From positions 26,024,501 to 26,088,500 of the forward strand of contig NC_073361.2 in the NCBI RefSeq assembly GCF_027580225.2: 64,000 nucleotides of DNA. The letters are read 5' to 3'. Under the pieces are notes generated by a model. The model searched no databases. It was not told the origin of the DNA and saw only the letters and a list, made by a program, of their open reading frames with translations. The DNA is from Misgurnus anguillicaudatus. Its lineage: Eukaryota > Chordata > Actinopteri > Cypriniformes > Cobitidae. Positions 1 through 12,400 of the stretch are shown here, piece by piece; position 1 is the first letter of the stretch, and each line of letters starts with the position of its first letter. Made by a program: the position numbers and the translations under genes.

Positions 1-1448
1 TGCGGAACTCGTGGAAATTACTTTTCCCACTCTCTGGACAGATGTTCGATCTGGAGTGAGAAAGAGAGAGAGAGAGAGAGAGCAGAGCGTAAAAACGAGA
101 TGATAACCATAAATTTTAAACACAACTGCTTATGATGTTATACAATGACAAAGATATAATTCCTATCAACGAGCGTTTTTCAATAAGCTATTCGATTTTA
201 AGTCTCGCATATCTGATGCAGGGCAAGATTAGGTGTAGTGAAACAGTGCCTTAGCAAGCACCACTAAGTACAGCATTAGTGAGACAGAAATCATGATGTT
301 GTCTATAGCCTTATTACTCTTTTATAATCCTATCTTCCTCTCTCGCCCGCTTTCAAATTATCCTAAGCAGCGAGTGCCCTGATAATGAAGATATTAACAA
401 ATGACAGACGGATGAGAGAGCTTTCTGTGCGTGTAAGAGCACCGATATCCAACCAGCTTTCAGATGGAGACTGATATGATGACACATGACATTGAGCACA
501 GACTCACCGCTGATCTCTAGAATTAATGAGCCTTCAAATAATTCTGTTAAAAACATGTATCTAATTCATCAGCCCCCTGTCGTCTTTAGTGAACTAGAGA
601 TTTATACCCCTCCTCATTCAATTCATGTTATAGTTATGTTATATTTGGATACAGTATGTGTGACATGTAGGTCATTAGTAGGATGGTTTTTGTGTGTTGC
701 CATTTTATCTTTTACATCACACTCCTAGTAGTTTATTAATTTTGTCATTCATGAATTATAAATATATTCTCTCTCGTTCTCTTCTCCCTCCTGTTTTTTT
801 ACATGGTATTTTTGGCGGTACCTCAAGATTTACTTGAATTTGATAAACCACAAAAAAGCAAAACAGATATTTAAGACCCATTAAAAATAGTGGTAACATG
901 CAAAAAAGGACCCAGGCAACACTCATACTGAGAAAATGTATACATTGCTTTGTAATGCATTTGGATAAAATCATTTGCCAAATGTGTCAATGTGTCTCCA
1001 TTATTAGTACACTAGTGTGTATGAATCTAATGGGGCCATAGACCGTAAAAAAGATGGACGAAGCCTGTTCGCTCTTTTCCATTGGTGAAAAGTGAAGCCG
1101 TCAGTGTCGTAAAGCCGCGAAATCAAGACCCCGCCCTCGCAGAATGGGCATATTACACGATATCACAGCTGTCAATCATGACTTGACACCACCGTTTTTA
1201 AATCATTAAATAACTAACTAAGAACAAATTTATTTTAAAAACAAACATTTGAATTTACATAAACTATGGCAAAAAGTTCAGAAAAAAGATAATTGAAGTG
1301 TAATGAAATTTTTTTGTTGGTCTCAAGTTCCATACATTGAATAACACGGGGAGGCAGGTTTTATGGCCTATACTGGGACCAGTCACTGGGGGGCAATCGA
1401 GACGTTTTGGCTTCACTTTTCAGGGCTTGTGCGGCACGCTTGAATGGG

Positions 1449-1675
1449 ACATACACAAAGTCAATGCAAAGACGCAATCAAACACGTCCTCGCGTGGGGC
1501 GATGCGAGTGACGCGATATTGCCAGCGCGTTTGCCGCGAAAACACGCGCTATTTGCCTCAAACGCGTCTTCGCCCAAGTTGGAAATAGTCAAATTCGCAT
1601 TACACGAAGTTAAATCCCGCAAGTAATCTAGAGCTAGTAACGCGATGCCCCGCGTTTGGTGTGTACGTAGCATTA
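1449..1675 (-). mobile_element. partial Harbinger-like MITE (same family as the 19-kb triplet)
   Basis: In reverse orientation it matches the 19.2-20.1-kb units: AGTCAATGCAAAGACGC, the CGCG-rich middle, CGAAGTTAAATCCCGCAAGT, and the end GTTTGGTGTGTACGTAGCA. The CpG-rich composition gives several chance ORFs here. The outer end with GAACCCACAG is missing, so the copy is truncated. Confidence 0.75.
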
Positions 1676-2212
1676 GGGGGTGGAATACACACTTCTAAAT
1701 TTTTGTAACCACACACGTCAATTTTTGAACACGTAGGTCGCGCATGCACATAAAGTAGAATGTAGTGCTGTACGTAGCCCATATCTTTTTTTCTCTAATG
1801 GATCGCCCAACGACAACCAACCATTTCCTTTAACTTTAAATTATTAAAACTTCATATATATATGCCGCTATTTTGTTGTCCTATGATTTTGCGGTTTTCG
1901 CTTGTTTTTATTAATGTAAAGCTGCTTTGAACAATTAAAGAGTCAGTAAGATGCCCATTTTAGGCTTTCTATCACTGCTTGTAAGTCTCGGACAACAGGT
2001 TTAAATGCATGCAAGGTCAAAAAACTGTCATTTTCTTAAAATATTAATTTAATATTACCCCATTTCTCAGAGATCCCCAAACGATTCGTGGGAAGCCGTT
2101 CAACGACTCACTCTGCCTAAACCACACATTTCAGTAGCCTACTCTGCTCTGATTGGTCAACTGACACAGTCTCCGCACAGACCAACAATAGTGCAATATG
2201 CATTGACCTAGT

Positions 2213-2510
2213 GCTAACATGATTTACTGAGAAAACATTAGCGACATCAATACACATCATTCATCATTAATCCAAGCAATAAAAACGACGACAGACACTA
2301 ACATTTTACAATCATTTAAGCATGTATGTAAGCTAACAGGGCCATAGCAAAACCTTAAGTGCAGCATGCGTTAGCCCCTTGCTAACATGACTCTCTGACA
2401 GTATATTAAGAGTTTAAACACAGACATCAATACACATCATTCATCATTAGTCCAAGTTATAAAAACGACGACAGACTAACATTTTTACACTCATTTAAGC
2501 AGGTAACATT
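2213..2510. repeat. diverged direct duplication (two ~120-130-bp copies)
   Basis: The stretch GACATCAATACACATCATTC continuing to ATAAAAACGACGACAGAC and TCATTTAAGCA occurs twice in the same orientation, at about 2213-2332 and 2381-2510, each after GCTAACATGA. Function unknown. Confidence 0.8.
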
Positions 2511-2552
2511 ATGTGCGTACGACATTTACAAAAAACCTAACAATACTCCGTG

Positions 2553-2915
2553 TAGGGCTGCACACTTAATTAATAATCATAATTGTCGATTATTTGCCTT
2601 GATGTTGCGATTATTATTGCCGATTAATAGACTTTACATTGAAGATTTGTAATGTTTCTGTGAAGCAGATGCATGGTAACTCTAAACATCCAGAACTAAA
2701 TAATATAATGTAAATAACAAATAATTATGGGAGTTATGTTGCTTGTAAAAATCTTATCAAATACATAATCTCTGATTCGCCACTGTATTTGGTGCCCAAA
2801 CATACTGCTGAATTGAGCACAAAAGGACAGCTGTACTTGAAGCTTTTGCCGATTATATAATCGTTTCACTCGTAATTGTAATCCCAATTATTTTTCGATA
2901 TTTTGTGCAGCCCTA
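2553..2915. mobile_element. hAT-type MITE with TAGGGCTGCAC / GTGCAGCCCTA ends
   Basis: Terminal inverted repeats TAGGGCTGCAC and GTGCAGCCCTA, with internal inverted repeats containing ATAATCG and CGATTAT. Flanks ACTCCGTG and ACTCCGGC agree at the first six of eight positions, as for a decayed 8-bp hAT duplication. Non-coding. Confidence 0.8.
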
Positions 2916-3362
2916 ACTCCGGCCTTAAGCAGTTTTTCTCCTATAACCTCTTAGTGAACTTGGTTTAAGGGTGCAGATTTTGGCAACCAACCAAACAAGA
3001 AGAAAACAAAACAATAACAACCAGACCTGGAACATTCTGTCAGTCTGCAAAACTGAACCGACAACTTTATGAAAAGAATGTAAATTCTTCCAGTCACATT
3101 ACTGTACTTTGCACCGCTCCAAAACAGCTTGGCTAAGTAAGTAAGTAAGTCTGCCCTCATTAATGTTTGTTATGTAGCAAAAATAAACACAAATGCTTCT
3201 TAAATATTGAATCAGGGCCAAGAGATACAGTACTGCTGTCACAGCTCAATCATTGCTGTCAAGATACTGTAGACTTCGGACTGCTCAAGTGAATCCTGAA
3301 CCAACCAGAAAAACAAGAAGGGGTGGTGTGGACCTTTGATGCACATGAGTGCAAACACTTAC

Positions 3363-3472
3363 AGGGCCATGCCGAACTGCTCCAGCCACTTCTTCTTTAC
3401 CTCCTTGGTTTTGAAGAAGAACTCAAAACCGTTTTGACCCTGGTTGTGCGTGAGGTAGAATCCATGAGACCA
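3363..3472 (-). CDS. vav3: vav3 exon 15: end of PH domain
   Basis: Codes for [20 protein letters not shown], then [16 protein letters not shown] and CT of the next codon (465-500). W493 is the invariant Trp of the C-terminal PH helix. The acceptor is a pyrimidine tract (CTCTCTCTCTTTTTAG) that is part of a small (GA)n run on the plus strand; donor GTAAGT is a consensus match. The remaining exons are left of the window. Confidence 0.92.
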
Positions 3473-6400
3473 CTAAAAAGAGAGAGAGAAGATTATTCAT
3501 GTTACACATAAAACGCTTTGTAGATCACATGGCGTGGTGCACTTTTTATGCAACTTAAGCTGTCATTGCTAAATACTGCAGGGACATGGTCATATGTGAG
3601 CAAGCTTTAGATTTTTCAATCTATTTGCAGCCATTATTTTTATGATGAACAGACCAAAACTGGATTCATATTGTTGATATACTTTAAAAAAAAAAAAATA
3701 CTACATATGAACATAAATATGTGACATTGGACCTTAAAAACAGTCTTGAGTAGCACAGGTATATTTGTAGCAATAGCCAACAATACAATGCATGGGTCCA
3801 AATGATCGATTTTTCTATTATTACAAAAATCATTAGGATATTAAGTAAAGATCATGTTTCATCTATATATTTTGTAAATTCCAACCATAAATATATTTAA
3901 AAAAAATATTTATCATTAGTAATGTGTGTTATTAAAGGATAAAGTCCATAAAAAAAAAAAACATTAACTCACCACCAATTCATTCAAAATGTTGATGTCT
4001 TTCTTTGTTCAGTCGAGAAGAAATTATGTTTTATGAGGAAAACATTCCATGATTTTTCTAATTTTAATGGACTTTAATGGACCCCAACACTTAACAGTTT
4101 AAATGCAGTTTAAAATTGTAGTTTCAAATGACTCTAAACGATCCCAAACGAGACATAAGTGTCTTATCTAGCGAAACCATTGTCATTTTTGGCAAGAAAA
4201 TAAAAAATATGCACTTTGAAACCACAACTTCTCGTCTATCTCTGGTCCTGTGATGCGCCAGTACAACCTCACGTAATTGCGTAATGACCTCGAAAGGTCA
4301 TGTGTTACATATATGAAACCCACATTTGCAGAATATTTTAAACAATAAACTGACACAAAGACATTAATTAGTATCATTCCACATACAACAATATCGCAAC
4401 GATCCTCTTTCTCCACACTTGTAAACACTGGGGCGTAGTTTCAATACGTCATCCGTGACCTCTTGACGTGATGACGTATTACGTGAGGTCGTGCAGGTGC
4501 ATCACAGGACCGGAGAAAGATGAGAAGTTGTGATTTAAAATTTGTTTATTTTTCTTGCCAAAAATGACAATTGTTTCGCTAGATAAGACCCTTATGCCTT
4601 GTTTGGGATCGTTTAGAGTCCTTTAAAGCTGCAATTTTAAACTGCATTAAAACTGTTAAGTGTTGGGGTCCATTAAAGTCCATTAAAATGAGAAAAATCC
4701 TGGAATGTTTTCCTCAAAAAAACATAATTTCTTCTCGACTGAACAAAAAAAGACATCAACATTTTGGATGACATGGTGGTGAGTAAATTATCAGTTGTTG
4801 TTTTTTTTTTTAGAAAATTGACTAATCATTTAAAGGGGCACTACACTTTTTAAATTGAGATTTATTCATCATCTAAATAAATAAGCTTTCTATTGATGTA
4901 TGGTTTGATAGAATAGGACAATGTTTAGCCGAGATACAGAATATATTTCAAAATCTGGAACCTGAGGGTGAAAAAAATCAAAATATTGAGAAAATCGCAT
5001 TTAAAGCTGTCCAAATTATGTCCTTAAAGGGACACTCGCGTAATAATCAAGGACTTTGCTGCCGTAACATGGCTGCAGGAGGCGCAATGATATTACGCAG
5101 ACCTTAAAATAGACCTGGAGATCAGCTGAATGGATTCCAAAATGTTAAAAATCAAATAAGCATATTTAAAAAAAAAAAAAAAAGTGAAGTGAAGTAAAGT
5201 GAACTTTAAATGCGATTTTCTCAATATTTGGATTTCTTGCACCCTCAGGTTCCAGGTTTTCAAATATATTCTGTATCTTGGCCAAACATTGTCCTATTCT
5301 AACAAACCATACATCAATATAAAGCTTATTTATTTGGATGATGTATAAGACAAAATGTAAAAAATGGCTCTTATGACCCAGGGTCACATATATTTCATGC
5401 ATTATAAACTGATACAAAGCTTGCAACACTTTTGGCAGAAAAGTTCATTAAAGAGATTTAGTTTGGTAAAAAGGCAAAGGTTTTTGCATGCATGTCACCA
5501 TCAATAAGTGCGTGTTGAGAACCGTTGCTAGGCAGTGCTAGGTGGTTGCTAAGGTGTTTAGAAAATCTGTGTCAAATATGTTCTATACATTAAATTCTTC
5601 TGCACCTCTTCCAATGGAAGTGTAGGGAAGTGTTCCTATTTTATCACCTCTCTATGGGTTTGTTTAAAATGCTAACACATTATAAACAGTTGGGATAGTG
5701 TTCCTGTAGCTCAGTGGTAGAGCAAAAAAGTCTGTCAGTTTGATCCCAGGACACACACACACAATCTAATGAAATGTATTACAAGATATGCATTGTAAGT
5801 TGCTTTGAATAAAAGTGTCTGCCAAATGCATAAATGTGACGTTTAAACGATAGTGACCTAAGCAAAGCACACAAAAACCTGCATGTATAAAACTGAAATA
5901 AACCTCTCTCTCTCACACACACACAATATTAACTGAATTATCTAACAAATAATTGTTCCGGCACGACACCATGTAATGCATTATCACAACCGACATCATG
6001 TTTTCTCATTTAGCTGTGCCTGGTGTGCGCTGCGTTTGTTAGCAGTCGCTTGACGGTTTTTAATAGGAAACACCATCTGTGCGATAGCAAGCCGGTAACC
6101 GGTTACGACAGTAGCATAACCGCCCTTGGCTTTGGACCGCCGATCTTTTACGCAATTAGGAGAATGGATGCAGACCACTTTCGGTTCTCTCTGTCTGAGG
6201 TCGGGTTGTTGGTGATTTTGAACGAGTGGAGGTCAATGACCTCCTTCATTTCGTAGTTGTCCCCCCGTCGTTTGCATACGATCACGGCAGCGTCGAACAG
6301 GAAGAGGTGCCTGCGGTAGATGGAAAGCAGAGATCAAGGAATGCTTGCGGGTGACACCTTCATAACCCTCAGGCTTTAGTAAACGTCAATCTCACCTGTC

Positions 6401-9400
6401 CTGTTTGGCTCGTTTGTCGACTGTAGATACTCGCACTTCGCTGTCACCTTTCGGTCTCCCGTAGTTACGCAGAGACTGATTCTGCAGAACACAGGTGCAA
6501 ACTCAATACATATGCTGTACTTTATTATTTTTAGGAATCAGGATTTCAATAAAAAAAGAGTTGCTGCAAAAGTTGATCCTGAAAAATCAGTGCTCTGATT
6601 TTAAATATATCTGATAGTTATATAATTTTAATGCTTTAATGCATAAAATAGTTTTGTTAGTGTAGCTAGCTCATTTTTCAAAAGATAACATGACTAAAAA
6701 TACTTGTAGCTGTGTAAAGTTTCAAAGCAACTTTTTTCCAACGTTATGCATGTTATGTATGCAATTCAGCTCACAAGGTTTTCTATTGATTTCTGGTACT
6801 GGTCGATATCCCGCAGAGTTTCAATGTCTCTCTTCACCTCATTGACATACTGGGCCAGATCCTGCAAAAATCCAAAAAATAAATAAAAACATGGTAACAT
6901 TCTGCATGTGAAGAATTTGAGCCGAATGTGTAAACAAGGAAATATTTCTTCATTGCGTGCTAATAATAACCCTATATCTCCAGATTCCTTATTGACAGTG
7001 TTGTCCCATGTGATGTTTTCGAGGGACTTGTTTCCTTCTAAAAGCGTAAAATAAGATTTACCGTCTGAAAGGGACAGGTTATTCGACGAATCTCATGCCG
7101 AACACACTCCCGCGAGTGGAGTTTAGCGACTCGTTCATCATGGCATATTTGGAATAATCAGAGAGTGGGGGGTTCGATCATTCAGGGGAGCATTTGAGGA
7201 GGTTAACCACGTTAGCCCGATATCCCAATCAATGCTAAGTGGCTAATTTATCCAAATGAAATCATCACAGCCCACTGTGCAATCTGCACAATCTTCTCAG
7301 CTTGATTTGCCTCAATTAGCGGTCGGTTACCTGTCAAGACGTATACACTCTGCCATCTTGATCATTCGAGTCGAGAGAGCAGCGCAGATTTTTAAAGAAT
7401 GCTGGGCTTTAGAAAAACGATTAGAAAGTTGCCACATGCCTTTAAAAGAGCAAAATAAACAGCTAATGAAATTTGAGGTTGTAATTTCTAATTGAACAGG
7501 GCACAAAACGACTTGCAATGCAATACTTTTTTTGAATACTATGAATTCAGACATACTATTCGCTTCGTCTACTGCTCTTCGGCTACTCTATAGTATGAAA
7601 GTATGTGATTTCAAACGCAGCATATGAGAACGAGGTCTACCATGAAGACAGAGGACAACATTTCAGACACGTTTGTTCACTTTCCCACTGGGAAAACCAA
7701 GAACAGACCAGCATGAATTTCTATGCTGGATCCTGCTAAACTTTAACTCTTTGCCCACCATTGACGAATTCTCTTCACGTTATAGAAAACATTTAAGGAG
7801 TTTTCATGGTTATTCATAATACCGTGTTTATCCACTAGATGGTTACAGAATTTACACTTACCAAATTTATAAAAAAACTGAAGCATAAATTGTTTTATTA
7901 ATTTTACACTCGCTCTGAATCTGATGCACAAAAATGCAATTATTTCAGCTTTTTGCTAAACTTTTTTTTTTTAGAAAAAAATCCCATATTTAAGACCTTA
8001 AAGAAAAAAATATAGATGGAATGAAAAGTTTTTTTTCTGTTTTGTTTGTTTGTTTATTGTTTGTTTGAAAGGAGAGGGTCTGTTCTCTAATTTGATATAT
8101 TTATATAATTTTGATATAATTATATAATAATTTGTTTGTATGTTCATATATTTTTAGAAGAGAATTTTCCTGGAAGGCATTTTGTAAAACTTTTGTGAAA
8201 ATAACAAAAAATGCTGTCAGGGAATGAGTTAGAGAAAAGTCATCCTTCCCAATGACGAGTTTTTACGGCAAACCATATTTCCGCTATTATCCAGTAGGTG
8301 CCGCTCTTGCACAACTTATAAAACATTGACACATCCACTAACTTAAAAACAGTAAAACATCTGTGTATGTTTTGATCATCGTTCAGAATCTTTAACAAAA
8401 GTCCTTTACAAAAATGCAGTTATCTCAGGTTTTTCCTCAAAATTTTGAATTTTTTGAAAAAACCTACCCAGATTTGAGAGGTGATAAAACAAGTGAAATG
8501 TTTTTGTTTGTTTGTTTGTTCTTTCATTTGGCATTAAATTTTGTGAAAATCTAAAAAAAAATGCTGGCGCTGACTGGCAACTTTTTTTTTTAAACGCTGC
8601 ACTTTAAAAATGGCTGGGTTACTTTTGACCCATAATGGGTAAATATTGGACAGAATACATGCTGGGTTAAAAATAACCCAAATGTTGGGTTGTTGTTATG
8701 CAACCATGGATTACAATAACCCAACAGTTGGGTTAAAACAACCAAGTATTGGGTAAATTTTAAGCCAGTGGTGTGTTCTGTCCAATATTTACCCATTATG
8801 GGTCAAAAATAACCCAGCCATTTTTAGAGTGTGGTGGGGAAAGAGTTAATGCTGGTTTGCTGTTGGTCTAAAGTCTAGAATATAGCCTGTTTTTTATGTG
8901 TAGGTGAACGTATGCGCGCGGTCGAACGCACACAGCCTTGCAAAGAATAGAGTTAGTTGACTAGTGCGTGTATACAGATGATTGACGCATGCGCATTGTG
9001 ACAAAATGCAATACATCTCCTGGGCTACATACTACATTCTCCTGTAGGGGCATGCCTATGCGTATAATGTACGCAGGGTTTCAAAAATGGTCTGGTGCAG
9101 TGTCCTACCAGCATCTATAATATGTTGGTCTTTTTTTGAAAGGTTATTTGACTCACCTTCATGGCGTCCAACGCTTGGCGTAAATTACTCTTCTCTGTGG
9201 CATCGTGGGTGTGTTTTACCAGTTCCTGTGAATAAGATCATGAGATATTAGCTGGCTGATCTTTGTTGACTGTTGACTCTCAGCATCTGATTATCACCAG
9301 ATGATGATTATAAACACAGCAGACAGTCAGATGTACAGGATAGAGACGCTGTGCCTGAAGGCATCTGTCACTCTCGCATGCTCTCATAACTCACGATCAT

Positions 9401-12400
9401 CATTATGTTAAAGGAAAACATCACCATTTTTCAATATTCTACTATGTTTTTACCTCAACTTAGACTTATTAATACATACCAATCTTTTTTGATGCGTGCA
9501 CTTAATCTTTGTACAGCGCGTTGTGAATGTGTTAGCATTTAGCCTAGCCCCATTCATTCCTTAGGATCCAAAAATGGATGAATTTAAAAAGCACTTCCAT
9601 GTTTTCCCTATTTAAGACTGTTACATGAGTAGTTACACGAGTAAGTATGGTGGCACAAAATAAAACGTGGTGATTTTTAAGCGGATAAAAAATGAGAACT
9701 ATATTGTATGGCGGAAGGGCACTTAGTTTGCAACACTTCGACCTCTGCCGAATCATCACTAGGCCAAATGACACGCTGTGCAAAGATGGAGGGCACGCAT
9801 TGAAAAAAGATAGGTATGTATTAAAGGTGTAGCGGAGGATTTTCTCAAATTTTAGAAAGGAAATTCCACTTTTTTAAAAAATGCAATTGCGCAACACTCC
9901 TGAGTGACCACTAGGAGGACCAACAGTTGGTTGGTTGGACCAACAACCTTTAATTTGTCTAAGTTCAGGTAAGAACATGGTAAAATATTAAAAACGATGA
10001 TGTTTTCCTTTCATTATTAACCAACAGCATAGTCTATTTGGTTTTAATGATTAGACATTTTATCTCATACTTTATCAAAGATTTTAAAAAGTAAAAAACA
10101 TAGTAAAAAAACAATAGTAAATATGGGAAAGTTTGTGGCAGTCGCACCTGCAAGTTTTAGGTCAGATAAAATTCACAGCTGCACCGAAACAACTAAAATC
10201 CACCTAAACACTATGATTTACTTTCATTTACCTGCAGCACTGTGAAGGCTTTAAAAGGCAAATCTCACACAATCTCTATAAATACGATAATCATCATGTT
10301 CACAGATTCACAGATGTCTCGATGCTTGTGCACTTTTCTCACAATAAAGAGAAAAGAGAGGTTTGCAGTTTACATACAAACATAAATAAATAAAGTATTC
10401 AAAATGTAAATGCAATCTAAATGTGTAAAATGTTATTTTATGCTAAGTTTAGTAAAAAAAATATGTTCTGTAACATATCACCTTCAACGTTTAGTACTCT
10501 GCAATATTTTATTTTGTCTGCATATTTTCTGTTTGTATTTTAATAAGTAGACCCGAAAAAAATATATGGATGGTCATTAATACGCAAAGCAGGCAATGGG
10601 TTAAGACTTCTGCACAGCGTTGCGAATGACAGCAAACAAACACATACACCCCGTGTGGCATCTCTATCTCTCTTTCACTTTCTCTTTTTCCTCTCTCACA
10701 CACATACACAACACAAGCTGAAATAATATCCCAACCTGCACTGCAGGTTGAAGAATTGAAATGAGAAGCAAAGGTTTTTGTGGGGTTGAAATTGCATTCC
10801 CGCTCTGGAATGAAGTAAACAAGACATCTGGAGCAGTCTGTAGGATAAGGGAGGCTGCTGTGAATGTCCTTTACTGGGCTCTGATAAATGGCTTCCTTTT
10901 GGCCTAAGAGATATATTGCCATCCGGCACAAGCTAAATCCCCTGCGTCAGTCAAGCTGAACCTGCGCATTATTATCAGGAGCAAAACGGACATCACCTTA
11001 TTTTTCATTTTCACATCCTTCTGCCCTCACACACAGAGAGGGAGAGAGAGAGAGAGAGAATGGAGGCATGACACTAACATTGAGATTATTGAAGAAATAA
11101 AATACATACAAACTCTTAGGTAAAGGTGTCGACATTTTTGGTGAACGTACTTCTAAGCTGTTTTCGTGGGACTGCATCCCAATCGTTCAGTATTGAACCT
11201 TTAAACATTTTTTGTCTGTGAAATAATCTTGCACTGTTGAATGGACAGAAGTTTTGATCACAAAGATCCCTTTTGTCAATATCTAGTTTACTTGAGTAAA
11301 TTTTGATTATCTTTCCTTGAAGAGTGGATTTCATGACCTTGCAAACTTTAACAAATCCAGCATCTACTGTAGTTCTTTCTTGAAAGAAGCATACATATCA
11401 ATCTTATATCTTTTCAACACAATTTTATTTCCCAACAGACTGAACCCATTGTGCCCTGACTCCAGAAGTGATGCGACAAGTTTGATTTTACACATGCTTT
11501 TCAGTCTTGTGCACAATATGCATCACGCAGTGAGCAAACAGACCTGTCTGAGCCCAGGCATTCATCAAAATGTGCATAGCTTTAGCTGTATTATATTAAT
11601 CTCCTTGATGCCCTTTAAATCTAAAACAGTCGTCATAACTCTATATTACTAGTTGTGACAGCTAAAACAGGATCATGGACACGTAGTCAGGGTCAACACT
11701 GGGTGTCATTTCGAAGGCTGCATCCTCTGGAGGTCACATTTATCATCGTAGTTGTCTCATTTCATGAATACACATAATAAAATTAACATTTATTCCTTAA
11801 TCACTTTGAAACAATAAACAGCACAAGAACAAGGCATTCTTGTGTTTTAAATGTCAGCCATAGATGCATATATACGTAGATGCTCCAGTAATGGCTGATT
11901 TGTGAACGCATCTATAGAGGCATCTATGTATACATATATGTCTATGGCTGACACCGGTGCATGAGCTGCTTTCGTGAATATGTGTCAACGAGTAAATTTA
12001 TAAGCAGAAAAAAACGTTGAAGGTTGTGAAGTGCGTTGCTGTATACAAGGTAGAGCGATTCATACTAACAATACATGTCTGAAATCAATTCTGAATCGCA
12101 AAGGCAATGTATGCACAGATCTTTCATGTATTATGGCTCTTTGATCAGTAGGAAGTCTGTATCGATCTAAAATCACTACTCAAGTTTGAGTCGTTTATAA
12201 CATGCATTTGAAAAAGCAACACTTGTCAAACATAACCATTATACATATTCTTTTTTATCATGAAAATACGTGAAAAGTTTAAAGGGACACTCCACTTTTT
12301 ATGAAGATATGCTCATTTTCCAGCTCCCTTAGAGTTAATAATTTGATTTTTACAGTTTTGGAATCTATTCAGCCGATCTCAGGGTCTGGCGGTACCACTT

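Larger units (their letters stand above)
1..3362 (-). other. part of vav3 intron 15
   Basis: Non-coding. Holds a short (GA)n run at 61-82, a partial Harbinger-like MITE (1449-1675), a diverged ~120-bp duplication (2213-2332 and 2381-2510) and a hAT-type MITE (2553-2915). The rest (83-1330, 1680-2200, 2916-3320) shows no coding signal and nothing I recognise. Confidence 0.6.
6862..9156 (-). other. vav3 intron 11
   Basis: 2.3 kb. 6862-7742 is unique-looking with no coding support (the 79-aa open frame near 7256 resembles nothing I know). 7743-8849 is a TTAA-ended transposon with a nested MITE. 8850-9156 holds nothing recognised. Confidence 0.6.

Noticed and set aside
5700..5760. tRNA gene (A and B boxes); same for 48240 and 38320
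   Set aside because: The boxes are present, but the stems do not close into a tRNA and a SINE tail follows; these are SINE heads.
10509..10931. 140-aa minus-strand ORF
   Set aside because: No recognisable domain, low-complexity patches, overlaps a Tc1-like relic and a CT/CA-rich stretch, and lies inside vav3 intron 10.
11317..11652. 111-aa plus-strand ORF
   Set aside because: No recognisable family; isolated and compositionally like flanking intron.
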